DNA of 64,000 nucleotides from Rallus limicola (Eukaryota; Chordata; Aves; Gruiformes; Rallidae). The notes below the pieces were generated by a model that saw nothing but the letters and a program-made list of their open reading frames with translations, did no database searches and had not been told where the DNA came from. A program made the position numbers and the translations under genes. The stretch lies in contig JAKCOZ010000220.1 in the NCBI GenBank assembly GCA_022605955.1, forward strand, positions 62,001 through 126,000, written 5' to 3'. Positions 23,030-34,946 of the stretch are shown here, piece after piece (the first letter of the stretch is position 1; each line of letters opens with the position of its first letter).

Positions 23030-24811
23030 ATGCCTTTCAGGCCTAGCTTCTTTACTTTGGGAGTTATTGCTGGACGTTTAGCATGTTTTGAACTGCAGTC
23101 TGCTAGGGCCGAGAAAAGCACCGTAGGAGGTTCCAGGCATGTTCCCTCTTTCCAGGCAAAGGAAAAGGCTGAGAGCCAAAGTGAAAGGGTCTGCTCGTGT
23201 GTCCTGTTAGGAGGTTTCAGACAAGCTATGCCTTTCAGGCCTAGCTTCTTTACTTTGGGAGTTATTGCTGGACGTTTAGCATGTTTTGAACTACAGTCTG
23301 CTAGGGCCGAGAAAAGCACCGTAGGAGGTTCCAGGCATGTTCCCTCTTTCCAGGCAAAGGAAAAGGCTGAGAGCCAAAGTGACAGGGGCTGCTCGTGTGT
23401 CCTGTTAGGAGGTTTCAGACAAGCTATGCCTTTCAGGCCTAGCTTCTTTACTTTGGGAGTTATTGCTGGACGTTTAGCATGTTTTGAACTGCAGTCTGCT
23501 AGGGCCGAGAAAAGCACCGTAGGAGGTTCCAGGCATGTTCCCTCTTTCCTGGCAAAGGAAAAGGCTGAGAGCCAAAGTGACAGGGTCTGCTCGTGTGTCC
23601 TGTTAGGAGGTTTCAGACAAGCTATGCCTTTCAGGCCTAGCTTCTTTACTTTGGGAGTTATTGCTGGACGTTTAGCATGTTTTGAACTGCAGTCTGCTAG
23701 GGCCGAGAAAAGCACCGTAGGAGGTTCCAGGCATGTTCCCTCTTTCCAGGCAAAGGAAAAGGCTGAGAGCCAAAGTGACAGGGGCTGCTCGTGTGTCCTG
23801 TTAGGAGGTTTCAGACAAGCTATGCCTTTCATGCCTAGCTTCTTTACTTTGGGAGTTATTGCTGGACGTTTAGCATGTTTTGAACTGCAGTCTGCTAGGG
23901 CCGAGAAAAGCACCGTAGGAGGTTCCAGGCATGTTCCCTCTTTCCAGGCAAAGGAAAAGGCTGAGAGCCAAAGTGACAGGGTCTGCTCGTGTGTCCTGTT
24001 AGGAGGTTTCAGACAAGCTATGCCTTTCAGGCCTAGCTTCTTTACTTTGGGAGTTATTGCTGGACGTTTAGCATGTTTTGAACTGCAGTCTGCTAGGGCC
24101 GAGAAAAGCACCGTAGGAGGTTCCAGTAATGTTCCCTCTTTCCAGGCAAAGGAAAAGGCTGAGAGCCAAAGTGACAGGGTCTGCTCGTGTGTCCTGTTAG
24201 GAGGTTTCAGACAAGCTATGCCTTTCAGGCCTAGCTTCTTTACTTTGGGAGTTATTGCTGGACGTTTAGCATGTTTTGAACTGCAGTCTGCTAGGGCCGA
24301 GAAAAGCACCGTAGGAGGTTCCAGGCATGTTCCCTCTTTCCAGGCAAAGGAAAAGGCTGAGAGCCAAAGTGACAGGGTCTGCTCGTGTGTCCTGTTAGGA
24401 GGTTTCAGACAAGCTATGCCTTTTAGGCCTAGCTTCTTTATTTTGGTAGTTATTGCTGGACGTTTAGCATGTTTTGAACTGCAGTCTGCTAGGGCCGAGA
24501 AAAGCACCGTAGGAGGTTCCAGGCATGTTCCCTCTTTCCAAGCAAAGGAAAAGGCTGAGAGCCAAAGTGACAGGGTCTGCTTTTGTGTCCTGTTAGGAGG
24601 TTTCAGACAAGCTATGCCTTTCAGGCCTAGCTTCTTTACTTTGGGAGTTATTGCTGGACGTTTAGCATGTTTTGAACTGCAGTCTGCTAGGGCTGAGAAA
24701 AGCCCCGTAGGAGGATCCAGGCATGTTCCCTCTTTCCATGCAAAGGAAATGGCTGAGAGCCAAAGTGACAGGGTCTGCTCGTGTGTCCTGTTAGGAGGTT
24801 TCAGAAAATCT
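23030..24811. repeat. Block H1: 9 monomers
   Basis: The first two monomers carry the E-head markers (AGTGAAAGG, CTACAG). Monomer 3 has TTTCCTGGC. Monomer 8 has TTTTAGGCC, TTTGGTAGTT and TGCTTTTGTG. Monomer 9 has GGCTGAG, GGAGGATCC, TTTCCATGC and GGAAATGGC (nt 137 A to T). Private changes are TTCCAGTAATG in monomer 6, TTTATTTTGG in monomer 8 and AGCCCCGTAG in monomer 9. H looks like an E head joined to a modified F tail. Confidence 0.95.
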
Positions 24812-24858
24812 ATGCTATTCAGGCCTAGCTTGTCTGAAACCTCCTAACAGGACAAGCT
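24812..24858. repeat. 47-bp junction unit, H/I type
   Basis: Left arm CAGAAAATCTATG has two mismatches, and the centre is GCTATTCAGG. Recurs only at 46,712 and 63,767, each between H and I. Confidence 0.95.
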
Positions 24859-26838
24859 ATGCCTTTCATGCCTAGCTTCTTTACTTTGGGAGTTATTGCT
24901 GGACGTTTAGCATGTTTTGAACTGCAGTCTGCTAGGGCCGAGAAAAGCACCGTAGGAGGTTCCAGGCATGTTCCCTCTTTCCAGGCAAAGGAAAAGGCTG
25001 AGAGCCAAAGTGACAGGGTCTGCTCGTGTGTCCTGTTAGGAGGTTTCAGACAAGCTATGCCTTTCAGGCCTAGCTTCTTTACTTTGGGAGTTATTGCTGG
25101 ACGTTTAGCATGTTTTGAACTGCAGTCTGCTAGGGCCGAGAAAAGCACCGTAGGAGGTTCCAGGCATGTTCCCTCTTTCCAGGCAAAGGAAAAGGCTGAG
25201 AGCCAAAGTGAAAGGGTCTGCTGGTGTGTCCTGTTAGGAGGTTTCAGACAAGCTATGCCTTTCAGGCCTAGCTTCTTTACTTTGGGAGTTATTGCTGGAC
25301 GTTTAGCATGTTTTGAACTGCAGTCTGCTAGGGCCGAGAAAAGCACCGTAGGAGGTTCCAGGCATGTTCCCTCTTTCCAGGCAAAGGAAAAGGCTGAGAG
25401 CCAAAGTGACAGGGTCTGCTCGTGTGTCCTGTTAGGAGGTTTCAGACAAGCTATGCCTTTCAGGCCTAGCTTCTTTACTTTGGGAGTTATTGCTGGACGT
25501 TTAGCATGTTTTGAACTGCAGTCTGCTAGGGCCGAGAAAAGCACCGTAGGAGGTTCCAGGCATGTTCCCTCTTTCCAGGCAAAGGAAAAGGCTGAGAGCC
25601 AAAGTGACAGGGTCTGCTCGTGTGTCCTGTTAGGAGGTTTCAGACAAGCTATGCCTTTCAGGCCTAGCTTCTTTACTTTGGGAGTTATTGCTGGACGTTT
25701 AGCATGTTTTGAACTGCAGTCTGCTAGGGCCGAGAAAAGCACCGTAGGAGGTTCCAGGCATGTTCCCTCTTTCCAAGCAAAGGAAAAGGCTGAGAGCCAA
25801 AGTGACAGGGGCTGCTCGTGTGTCCTGTTAGGAGGTTTCAGACAAGCTATGCCTTTCAGGCCTAGCTTCTTTTCTTTGGGAGTTATTGCTGGACGTTTAG
25901 CATGTTTTGAACTGCAGTCTGCTAGGGCCGAGAAAAGCACCGTAGGAGGTTCCAGGCATGTTCCCTCTTTCCAGGCAAAGGAAAAGGCTGAGAGCCAAAG
26001 TGACAGGGTCTGCTGGTGTGTCCTGTTAGGAGGTTTCAGACAAGCTATGCCTTTCAGGCCTAGCTTCTTTACTTTGGGAGTTATTGCTGGACGTTTAGCA
26101 TGTTTTGAACTGCAGTCTGCTAGGGCCGAGAAAAGCACCGTAGGAGGTTCCAGGCATGTTCCCTCTTTCCAGGCAAAGGAAAAGGCTGAGAGCCAAAGTG
26201 ACAGGGTCTGCTGGTGTGTCCTGTTAGGAGGTTTCAGACAAGCTATGCCTTTCAGGCCTAGCTTCTTTACTTTGGGAGTTATTGCTGGACGTTTAGCATG
26301 TTTTGAACTGCAGTCTGCTAGGGCCGAGAAAAGCACCGTAGGAGGTTCCAGGCATGTTCCCTTTTTCCAGGCAAAGGAAAAGGCTGAGAGCCAAAGTGAC
26401 AGGGGCTGCTGGTGTGTCCTGTTAGGAGGTTTCAGACAAGCTATGCCTTTCAGGCCTAGCTTCTTTACTTTGGGAGTTATTGCTGGACGTTTAGCATGTT
26501 TTGAACTGCAGTCTGCTAGGGCCGAGAAAAGCACCGTAGGAGGTTCCAGGCATGTTCCCTCTTTCCAGGCAAAGGAAAAGGCTGAGAGCCAAAGTGACAG
26601 GGTCTGCTCGGGTGTCCTGTTAGGAGGTTTCAGACAAGCTATGCCTTTCAGGCCTAGCTTCTTTACTTTGGGAGTTATTGCTGGACGTTTAGCATGTTTT
26701 GAACTGCAGTCTGCTAGGGCCGAGAAAAGCACCGTAGGAGGTTCCAGGCATGTTCCCTCTTTCCAGGCAAAGGAAAAGGCTGAGAGCCAAAGTGACAGGG
26801 GCTGCTCGTGTGTCCTGTTAGGAGGTTTCAGACAAGCT
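24859..26838. repeat. Block I1: 10 monomers
   Basis: I signature: AGTGAAAGG plus TGCTGGTG in monomer 2, without the GTTAAGAGG of G, and CTTTTCTTT with TGCTGGTG in monomer 6. TGCTGGTG also spreads through monomers 7 and 8. Private changes are CCCTTTTTCC in monomer 8 and CTCGGGTG in monomer 9. Confidence 0.95.
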
Positions 26839-26885
26839 ATGCCTTTCAGGCCTAGCTTGTCTGAAACCTCCTAACAGGACATGCT
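26839..26885. repeat. 47-bp junction unit, I/J type
   Basis: Arms pair fully. Just outside them, 26,882 is T (GGACATGCTATG). The same change is at 48,980, also between I and J. Confidence 0.95.
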
Positions 26886-28271
26886 ATGCCTTTCATGCCT
26901 AGCTTCTTTACTTTGGGAGTTATTGCTGGACGTTTAGCATGTTTTGAACTGCAGTCTGCTAGGGCTGAGAAAAGCACCGTAGGAGGATCCAGGCATGTTC
27001 CCTCTTTCCAGGCAAAGGAAAAGGCTGAGAGCCAAAGTGACAGGGGCTGCTCGTGTGTCCTGTTAGGAGGTTTCAGACAAGCTATGCCTTTCAGGCCTAG
27101 CTTCTTTACTTTGGGAGTTATTGCTGGACGTTTAGCATGTTTTGAACTGCAGTCTGCTAGGGCCGAGAAAAGCACCGTAGGAGGTTCCAGGCATGTTCCC
27201 TCTTTCCAGGCAAAGGAAAAGGCTGAGAGCCAAAGTGACAGGGTCTGCTCGTGTGTCCTGTTAGGAGGTTTCAGACAAGCTATGCCTTTCAGGCCTAGCT
27301 TCTTTACTTTGGGAGTTATTGCTGGACGTTTAGCATGTTTTGAACTGCAGTCTGCTAGGGCCGAGAAAAGCACCGTAGGAGGTTCCAGGCATGTTCCCTC
27401 TTTCCAGGCAAAGGAAAAGGCTGAGAGCCAAAGTGACAGGGTCTGCTCGTGTGTCCTGTTAGGAGGTTTCAGACAAGCTATGCCTTTCAGGCCTAGCTTC
27501 TTTACTTTGGGAGTTATTGCTGGACGTTTAGCATGTTTTGAACTGCAGTCTGCTAGGGCCGAGAAAAGCACCGTAGGAGGTTCCAGGCATGTTCCCTCTT
27601 TCCAGGCAAAGGAAAAGGCTGAGAGCCAAAGTGACAGGGGCTGCTCGTGTGTCCTGTTAGGAGGTTTCAGACAAGCTATGCCTTTCAGGCCTAGCTTCTT
27701 TACTTTGGGAGTTATTGCTGGACGTTTAGCATGTTTTGAACTGCAGTCTGCTAGGGCCGAGAAAAGCACCGTAGGAGGTTCCAGGCATGTTCCCTCTTTC
27801 CAGGCAAAGGAAAAGGCTGAGAGCCAAAGTGACAGGGGCTGCTCGTGTGTCCTGTTAGGAGGTTTCAGACAAGCTATGCCTTTCATGCCTAGCTTCTTTA
27901 CTTTGGGAGTTATTGCTGGACGTTTAGCATGTTTTGAACTGCAGTCTGCTAGGGCCGAGAAAAGCACCGTAGGAGGTTCCAGGCATGTTCCCTCTTTACC
28001 GGCAAAGGAAAAGGCTGAGAGCCAAAGTGACAGGGTCTGCTCGTGTGTCCTGTTAGGAGGTTTCAGACAAGCTATGCCTTTCAGGCCTAGCTTCTTTACT
28101 TTGGGAGTTATTGCTGGACGTTTAGCATGTTTTGAACTGCAGTCTGCTAGGGCCGAGAAAAGCACCGTAGGAGGTTCCAGGCATGTTCCCTCTTTCCAGG
28201 CAAAGGAAAAGGCTGAGAGCCAAAGTGACAGGGTCTGCTCGTGTGTCCTGTTAGGAGGTTTCAGACAAGCT

Positions 28272-30647
28272 ATGCCTTTCAGGCCTAGCTTCTTTACTTT
28301 GGCAGTTATTGCTGGACGTTTAGCATGTTTTGAACTGCAGTCTGCTAGGGCCGAGAAAAGCACCGTAGGAGGTTCCAGGCATGTTCCCTCTTTCCAGGCA
28401 AAGGAAAAGGCTGAGAGCCAAAGTGACAGGGTCTGCTCGTGTGTCCTGTTAGGAGTTTTCAGACAAGCTATGCCTTTCAGGCCTAGCTTCTTTACTTTGG
28501 GAGTTATTGCTGGACGTTTAGCATGTTTTGAACTGCAGTCTGCTAGGGCCGAGAAAAGCACCGTAGGAGGTTCCAGGCATGTTCCCTCTTTCCAGGCAAA
28601 GGAAAAGGCTGAGAGCCAAAGTGACAGGGTCTGCTCGTGTGTCCTGTTAGGAGGTTTCAGACAAGCTATGCCTTTCAGGCCTAGCTTCTTTACTTTGGGA
28701 GTTATTGCTGGACGTTTAGCATGTTTTGAACTGCAGTCTGCTAGGGCCGAGAAAAGCACCGTAGGAGGTTCCAGGCATGTTCCCTCTTTCCAGGCAAAGG
28801 AAAAGGCTGAGAGCCAAAGTGACAGGGGCTGCTCGTGTGTCCTGTTAGGAGGTTTCAGACAAGGTATGCCTTTCAGGCCTAGCTTCTTTACTTTGGGAGT
28901 TATTGCTGGACGTTTAGCATGTTTTGAACTGCAGTCTGCTAGGGCCGAGAAAAGCACCGTAGGAGGTTCCAGGCATGTTCCCTCTTTCCAGGCAAAGGAA
29001 AAGGCTGAGAGCCAAAGTGACAGGGTCTGCTCGTGTGTCCTGTTAGGAGGTTTCAGACAAGCTATGCCTTTCAGGCCTAGCTTCTTTACTTTGGGAGTTA
29101 TTGCTGGACGTTTAGCATGTTTTGAACTGCAGTCTGCTAGGGCCGAGAAAAGCACCGTAGGAGGTTCCAGGCATGTTCCCTCTTTCCAGGCAAAGGAAAA
29201 GGCTGAGAGCCAAAATGACAGGGTCTGCTCGTGTGTCCTGTTAGGAGGTTTCAGACAAGCTATGCCTTTCAGGCCTAGCTTCTTTACTTTGGGAGTTATT
29301 GCTGGACGTTTAGCATGTTTTGAACTGCAGTCTGCTAGGGCCGAGAAAAGCACCGTAGGAGGTTCCAGGCATGTTCCCTCTTTCCAGGCAAAGGAAAAGG
29401 CTGAGAGCCAAAGTGACAGGGTCTGCTCGTGTGTCCTGTTAGGAGGTTTCAGACAAGCTATGCCTTTCAGGCCTAGCTTCTTTACTTTGGCAGTTATTGC
29501 TGGACGTTTAGCATGTTTTGAACTGCAGTCTGCTAGGGCCGAGAAAAGCACCGTAGGAGGTTCCAGGCATGTTCCCTCTTTCCAGGCAAAGGAAAAGGCT
29601 GAGAGCCAAAGTGACAGGGTCTGCTCGTGTGTCCTGTTAGGAGGTTTCAGACAAGCTATGCCTTTCAGGCCTAGCTTCTTTACTTTGGGAGTTATTGCTG
29701 GACGTTTAGCATGTTTTGAACTGCAGTCTGCTAGGGCCGAGAAAAGCACCGTAGGAGGTTCCAGGCATGTTCCCTCTTTCCAGGCAAAGGAAAAGGCTGA
29801 GAGCCAAAGTGACAGGGTCTGCTCGTGTGTCCTGTTAGGAGGTTTCAGACAAGCTATGCCTTTCAGGCCTAGCTTCTTTACTTTGGGAGTTATTGCTGGA
29901 CGTTTAGCATGTTTTGAACTGCAGTCTGCTAGGGCCGAGAAAAGCACCGTAGGAGGTTCCAGGCATGTTCCCTCTTTCCAGGCAAAGGAAAAGGCTGAGA
30001 GCCAAAGTGACAGGGGCTGCTCGTGTGTCCTGTTAGGAGGTTTCAGACAAGGTATGCCTTTCAGGCCTAGCTTCTTTACTTTGGGAGTTATTGCTGGACG
30101 TTTAGCATGTTTTGAACTGCAGTCTGCTAGGGCCGAGAAAAGCACCGTAGGAGGTTCCAGGCATGTTCCCTCTTTCCAGGCAAAGGAAAAGGCTGAGAGC
30201 CAAAGTGACAGGGTCTGCTCGTGTGTCCTGTTAGGAGGTTTCAGACAAGCTATGCCTTTCAGGCCTAGCTTCTTTACTTTGGGAGTTATTGCTGGACGTT
30301 TAGCATGTTTTGAACTGCAGTCTGCTAGGGCCGAGAAAAGCACCGTAGGAGGTTCCAGGCATGTTCCCTCTTTCCAGGCAAAGGAAAAGGCTGAGAGCCA
30401 AAATGACAGGGTCTGCTCGTGTGTCCTGTTAGGAGGTTTCAGACAAGCTATGCCTTTCAGGCCTAGCTTCTTTACTTTGGGAGTTATTGCTGGACGTTTA
30501 GCATGTTTTGAACTGCAGTCTGCTAGGGCCGAGAAAAGCACCGTAGGAGGTTCCAGGCATGTTCCCTCTTTCCAGGCAAAGGAAAAGGCTGAGAGCCAAA
30601 GTGACAGGGGCTGCTCGTGTGTCCTGTTAGGAGGTTTCAGACAAGCT
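28272..30647. repeat. Tandem duplication of six monomers
   Basis: Monomers 8-13 (28,272-29,459) and 14-19 (29,460-30,647) repeat the same variant order: TTTGGCAGTT, ordinary, AAGGTATGCC, ordinary, AAAATGAC, then one more. Each copy is 1,188 bp. The last monomers differ at nt 161 (T, then G), and monomer 8 alone has TTAGGAGTTTTC. Confidence 0.88.
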
Positions 30648-30667
30648 AGGCCTGAAAGGCCTAGCTT
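30643..30667. repeat. Perfect hairpin with inverted loop
   Basis: Same 11-bp-arm, inverted-loop hairpin as at 13,041, at the homologous D monomer. It is followed by the same GGATGTTT change. Confidence 0.9.
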
Positions 30668-32627
30668 CTTTACTTTGGGAGTTATTGCTGGATGTTTAGC
30701 ATGTTTTGAACTGCAGTCTGCTAGGGCCGAGAAAAGCACCGTAGGAGGTTCCAGGCATGTTCCCTCTTTCCAGGCAAAGGAAAAGGCTGAGAGCCAAAGT
30801 GACAGGGGCTGCTCGTGTGTCCTGTTAGGAGGTTTCAGACAAGCTATGCCTTTCAGGCCTAGCTTCTTTACTTTGGGAGTTATTGCTGGACGTTTAGCAT
30901 GTTTTGAACTGCAGTCTGCTAGGGCCGAGAAAAGCACCGTAGGAGGTTCCAGGCATGTTCCCTCTTTCCAAGCAAAGGAAAAGGCTGAGAGCCAAAGTGA
31001 CAGGGGCTGCTCGTGTGTCCTGTTAGGAGGTTTCAGACAAGCTATGCCTTTCAGGCCTAGCTTCTTTTCTTTGGGAGTTATTGCTGGACGTTTAGCATGT
31101 TTTGAACTGCAGTCTGCTAGGGCCGAGAAAAGCACCGTAGGAGGTTCCAGGCATGTTCCCTCTTTCCAGGCAAAGGAAAAGGCTGAGAGCCAAAGTGACA
31201 GGGTCTGCTCGTGCGTCCTGTTAGGAGGTTTCAGACAAGCTATGCCTTTCAGGCCTAGCTTCTTTACTTTGGGAGTTATTGCTGGACGTTTAGCATGTTT
31301 TGAACTGCAGTCTGCTAGGGCCGAGAAAAGCACCGTAGGAGGTTCCAGGCATGTTCCCTCTTTCCAGGCAAAGGAAAAGGCTGAGAGCCAAAGTGACAGG
31401 GTCTGCTCGTGTGTCCTGTTAGGAGGTTTCAGACAAGCTATGCCTTTCAGGCCTAGCTTCTTTACTTTGGGAGTTATTGCTGGACGTTTAGCATGTTTTG
31501 AACTGCAGTCTGCTAGGGCCGAGAAAAGCACCGTAGGAGGTTCCAGGCATGTTCCCTCTTTCCAGGCAAAGGAAAAGGCTGAGAGCCAAAGTGACAGGGT
31601 CTGCTCGTGTGTCCTGTTAGGAGGTTTCAGACAAGCTATGCCTTTCAGGCCTCGCTTCTTTACTTTGGGAGTTATTGCTGGACGTTTAGCATGTTTTGAA
31701 CTGCAGTCTGCTAGGGCCGAGAAAAGCACCGTAGGAGGTTCCAGGCATGTTCCCTCTTTACCGGCAAAGGAAAAGGCTGAGAGCCAAAGTGACAGGGGCT
31801 GCTCGTGTGTCCTGTTAGGAGGTTTCAGACAAGCTATGCCTTTCAGGCCTAGCTTCTTTACTTTGGGAGTTATTGCTGGACGTTTAGCATGTTTTGAACT
31901 GCAGTCTGCTAGGGCCGAGAAAAGCACCGTAGGAGGTTCCAGGCATGTTCCCTCTTTCCAGGCAAAGGAAAAGGCTGAGAGCCAAAGTGACAGGGTCTGC
32001 TCGTGTGTCCTGTTAGGAGGTTTCAGACAAGCTATGCCTTTCAGGCCTAGCTTCTTTACTTTGGGAGTTATTGCTGGACGTTTAGCATGTTTTGAACTGC
32101 AGTCTGCTAGGGCCGAGAAAAGCACCGTAGGAGGTTCCAGGCATGTTCCCTCTTTCCAGGCAAAGGAAAAGGCTGAGAGCCAAAGTGACAGGGTCTGCTC
32201 GTGTGTCCTGTTAGGAGGTTTCAGACAAGCTATGCCTTTCAGGCCTAGCTTCTTTACTTTGGGAGTTATTGCTGGACGTTTAGCATGTTTTGAACTGCAG
32301 TCTGCTAGGGCCGAGAAAAGCACCGTAGGAGGTTCCAGGCATGTTCCCTCTTTCCAGGCAAAGGAAAAGGCTGAGAGCCAAAGTGACAGGGTCTGCTCGT
32401 GTGTCCTGTTAGGAGGTTTCAGACAAGCTATGCCTTTCAGGCCTAGCTTCTTTACTTTGGGAGTTATTGCTGGACGTTTCGCATGTTTTGAACTGCAGTC
32501 TGCTAGGGCCGAGAAAAGCACCGTAGGAGGTTCCAGGCATGTTCCCTCTTTCCAGGCAAAGGAAAAGGCTGAGAGCCAAAGTGACAGGGGCTGCTCGTGT
32601 GTCCTGTTAGGAGGTTTCAGACAAGCT

Positions 32628-32674
32628 ATGCCTTTCAGGCCTAGCTTGTCTGAAACCTCCTAACAGGACAAGCT
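32628..32674. repeat. 47-bp palindromic junction unit
   Basis: Arms pair fully and the sequence is consensus. It lies between D and K. Confidence 0.95.
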
Positions 32675-33268
32675 ATGCCTTTCATGCCTAGCTTCTTTAC
32701 TTTGGGAGTTATTGCTGGACGTTTAGCATGTTTTGAACTGCAGTCTGCTAGGGCCGAGAAAAGCACCGTAGGAGGTTCCAGGCATGTTCCCTCTTTCCAA
32801 GCAAAGGAAAAGGCTGAGAGCCAAAGTGACAGGGGCTGCTCGTGTGTCCTGTTAGGAGGTTTCAGACAAGCTATGCCTTTCAGGCCTAGCTTCTTTACTT
32901 TGGGAGTTATTGCTGGACGTTTAGCATGTTTTGAACTGCAGTCTGCTAGGGCCGAGAAAAGCACCGTAGGAGGTTCCAGGCATGTTCCCTCTTTCCAGGC
33001 AAAGGAAAAGGCTGAGAGCCAAAGTGACAGGGGCTGCTCGTGTGTCCTGTTAAGAGGTTTCAGACAAGCTATGCCTTTCATGCCTAGCTTCTTTACTTTG
33101 GGAGTTATTGCTGGACGTTTAGCATGTTTTGAACTGCAGTCTGCTAGGGCCGAGAAAAGCACCGTAGGAGGTTCCAGGCATGTTCCCTCTTTCCAGGCAA
33201 AGGAAAAGGCTGAGAGCCAAAGTGACAGGGGCTGCTCGTGTGTCCTGTTAGGAGGTTTCAGACAAGCT
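32675..33268. repeat. Block K1: 3 monomers
   Basis: All three monomers have GGGGCTGC. Monomers 1 and 3 have nt 11 T. Monomer 2 ends with GTTAAGAGG, a change otherwise typical of G. Monomer 1 has TTCCAAGC. K links D to E here and at 37,172 and 53,632. Confidence 0.95.
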
Positions 33269-33315
33269 ATGCCTTTCAGGCCTAGCTTGTCTGAAACCTC
33301 CTAACAGGACAAGCT
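33269..33315. repeat. 47-bp palindromic junction unit
   Basis: Arms pair fully and the sequence is consensus. It lies between K and the truncated E block. Confidence 0.95.
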
Positions 33316-34899
33316 ATGCCTTTCAGGCCTAGCTTCTTTACTTTGGGAGTTATTGCTGGACGTTTAGCATGTTTTGAACTGCAGTCTGCTAGGGCCGAGA
33401 AAAGCACCGTAGGAGGTTCCAGGCATGTTCCCTCTTTCCAGGCAAAGGAAAAGGCTGAGAGCCAAAGTGACAGGGTCTGCTCGTGTGTCCTGTTAGGAGG
33501 TTTCAGACAAGCTATGCCTTTCAGGCCTAGCTTCTTTACTTTGGGAGTTTTTGCTGGACGTTTAGCATGTTTTGAACTGCAGTCTGCTAGGGCCGAGAAA
33601 AGCACCGTAGGAGGTTCCAGGCATGTTCCCTCTTTCCAGGCAAAGGAAAAGGCTGAGAGCCAAAGTGACAGGGTCTGCTCGTGTGTCCTGTTAGGAGGTT
33701 TCAGACAAGCTATGCCTTTCAGGCCTAGCTTCTTTACTTTGGGAGTTATTGCTGGACGTTTAGCATGTTTTGAACTGCAGTCTGCTAGGGCCGAGAAAAG
33801 CACCGTAGGAGGTTCCAGGCATGTTCCCTCTTTCCAGGCAAAGGAAAAGGCTGAGAGCCAAAGTGACAGGGTCTGCTCGTGCGTCCTGTTAGGAGGTTTC
33901 AGACAAGCTATGCCTTTCAGGCCTAGCTTCTTTACTTTGGGAGTTATTGCTGGACGTTTAGCATGTTTTGAACTGCAGTCTGCTAGGGCCGAGAAAAGCA
34001 CCGTAGGAGGTTCCAGGCATGTTCCCTCTTTCCAGGCAAAGGAAAAGGCTGAGAGCCAAAGTGACAGGGGCTGCTCGTGTGTCCTGTTAGGAGGTTTCAG
34101 ACAAGCTATGCCTTTCAGGCCTGTTTTCTTTACTTTGGGAGTTATTGCTGGACGTTTAGCATGTTTTGAACTGCAGTCTGCTAGGGCCGAGAAAAGCACC
34201 GTAGGAGGTTCCAGGCATGTTCCCTCTTTCCAGGCAAAGGAAAAGGCTGAGAGCCAAAGTGACAGGGTCTGCTCGTGTGTCCTGTTAGGAGGTTTCAGAC
34301 AAGCTATGCCTTTCAGGCCTAGCTTCTTTACTTTGGGAGTTATTGCTGGACGTTTAGCATGTTTTGAACTGCAGTCTGCTAGGGCCGAGAAAAGCACCGT
34401 AGGAGGTTCCAGGCATGTTCCCTCTTTCCAGGCAAAGGAAAAGGCTGAGAGCCAAAGTGACAGGGTCTGCTCGTGTGTCCTGTTAGGAGGTTTCAGACAA
34501 GCTATGCCTTTCAGGCCTAGCTTCTTTACTTTGGGAGTTATTGCTGGACGTTTAGCATGTTTTGAACTGCAGTCTGCTAGGGCCGAGAAAAGCACCGTAG
34601 GAGGTTCCAGGCATGTTCCCTCTTTCCAGGCAAAGGAAAAGGCTGAGAGCCAAAGTGACAGGGTCTGCTCGTGTGTCCTGTTAGGAGGTTTCAGACAAGC
34701 TATGCCTTTCAGGCCTAGCTTCTTTACTTTGGGAGTTATTGCTGGACGTTTAGCATGTTTTGAACTGCAGTCTGCTAGGGCCGAGAAAAGCACCGTAGGA
34801 GGTTCCAGGCATGTTCCCTCTTTCCAGGCAAAGGAAAAGGCTGAGAGCCAAAGTGACAGGGTCTGCTCGTGTGTCCTGTGATGAGGTTTCAGACAAGCT
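33316..34899. repeat. Block E truncated at its head, joined to a J end: 8 monomers
   Basis: The order GTTTTTGC (monomer 2), GTGCGTCC (3), CCTGTTTTC (5) matches E monomers 3-10, so the two-monomer E head is missing. The block ends in the AATT junction that elsewhere follows J, and D comes next. It therefore joins an E body to a J/D boundary. Confidence 0.94.
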
Positions 34900-34946
34900 A
34901 TGCCTTTCAGGCCTAATTTGTCTGAAACCTCCTAACAGGACAAGCT
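34900..34946. repeat. 47-bp junction unit, AATT type, damaged left arm
   Basis: The most degraded palindrome in the window, with four mismatches. The left arm reads CCTGTGATGAGG instead of CCTGTTAGGAGG, and the right arm has the AATT change. The left-arm change also makes an in-frame TGA near 34,880. Confidence 0.95.

Larger units (their letters stand above)
10623..26885. repeat. Super-repeat round 1 (J-D-E-F-G-H-I)
   Basis: Block order J (7 monomers), D (15), E (10), F head (5), F (12), F tail (7), G (5), H (9), I (10). The three-monomer K block found between D and E in later rounds is absent. F is represented three times through partial tandem duplication. Assignments rest on shared point variants and shared junction variants, read by eye. 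Boundaries are placed at the I-to-J junctions and are a convention. Confidence 0.8.
26886..32627. repeat. Block J+D fusion: 29 monomers, no internal junction
   Basis: The longest block. Monomers 1-9 are J-like (nt 11 T and TTTACCGGC in monomer 6, TTTGGCAGTT in monomer 8). Monomer 10 onward is D-like (AAGGTATGCC, then AAAATGAC). The order then returns to TTTGGCAGTT in monomer 14 and goes through D again (AAGGTATGCC in 16, AAAATGAC in 18, inverted loop at 20, CTTTTCTTT in 22, CCTCGCTTC/TTTACCGGC in 25). The AATT junction expected between J and D is missing. Monomer 29 has GTTTCGCATG (nt 51 A to C). Confidence 0.95.
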
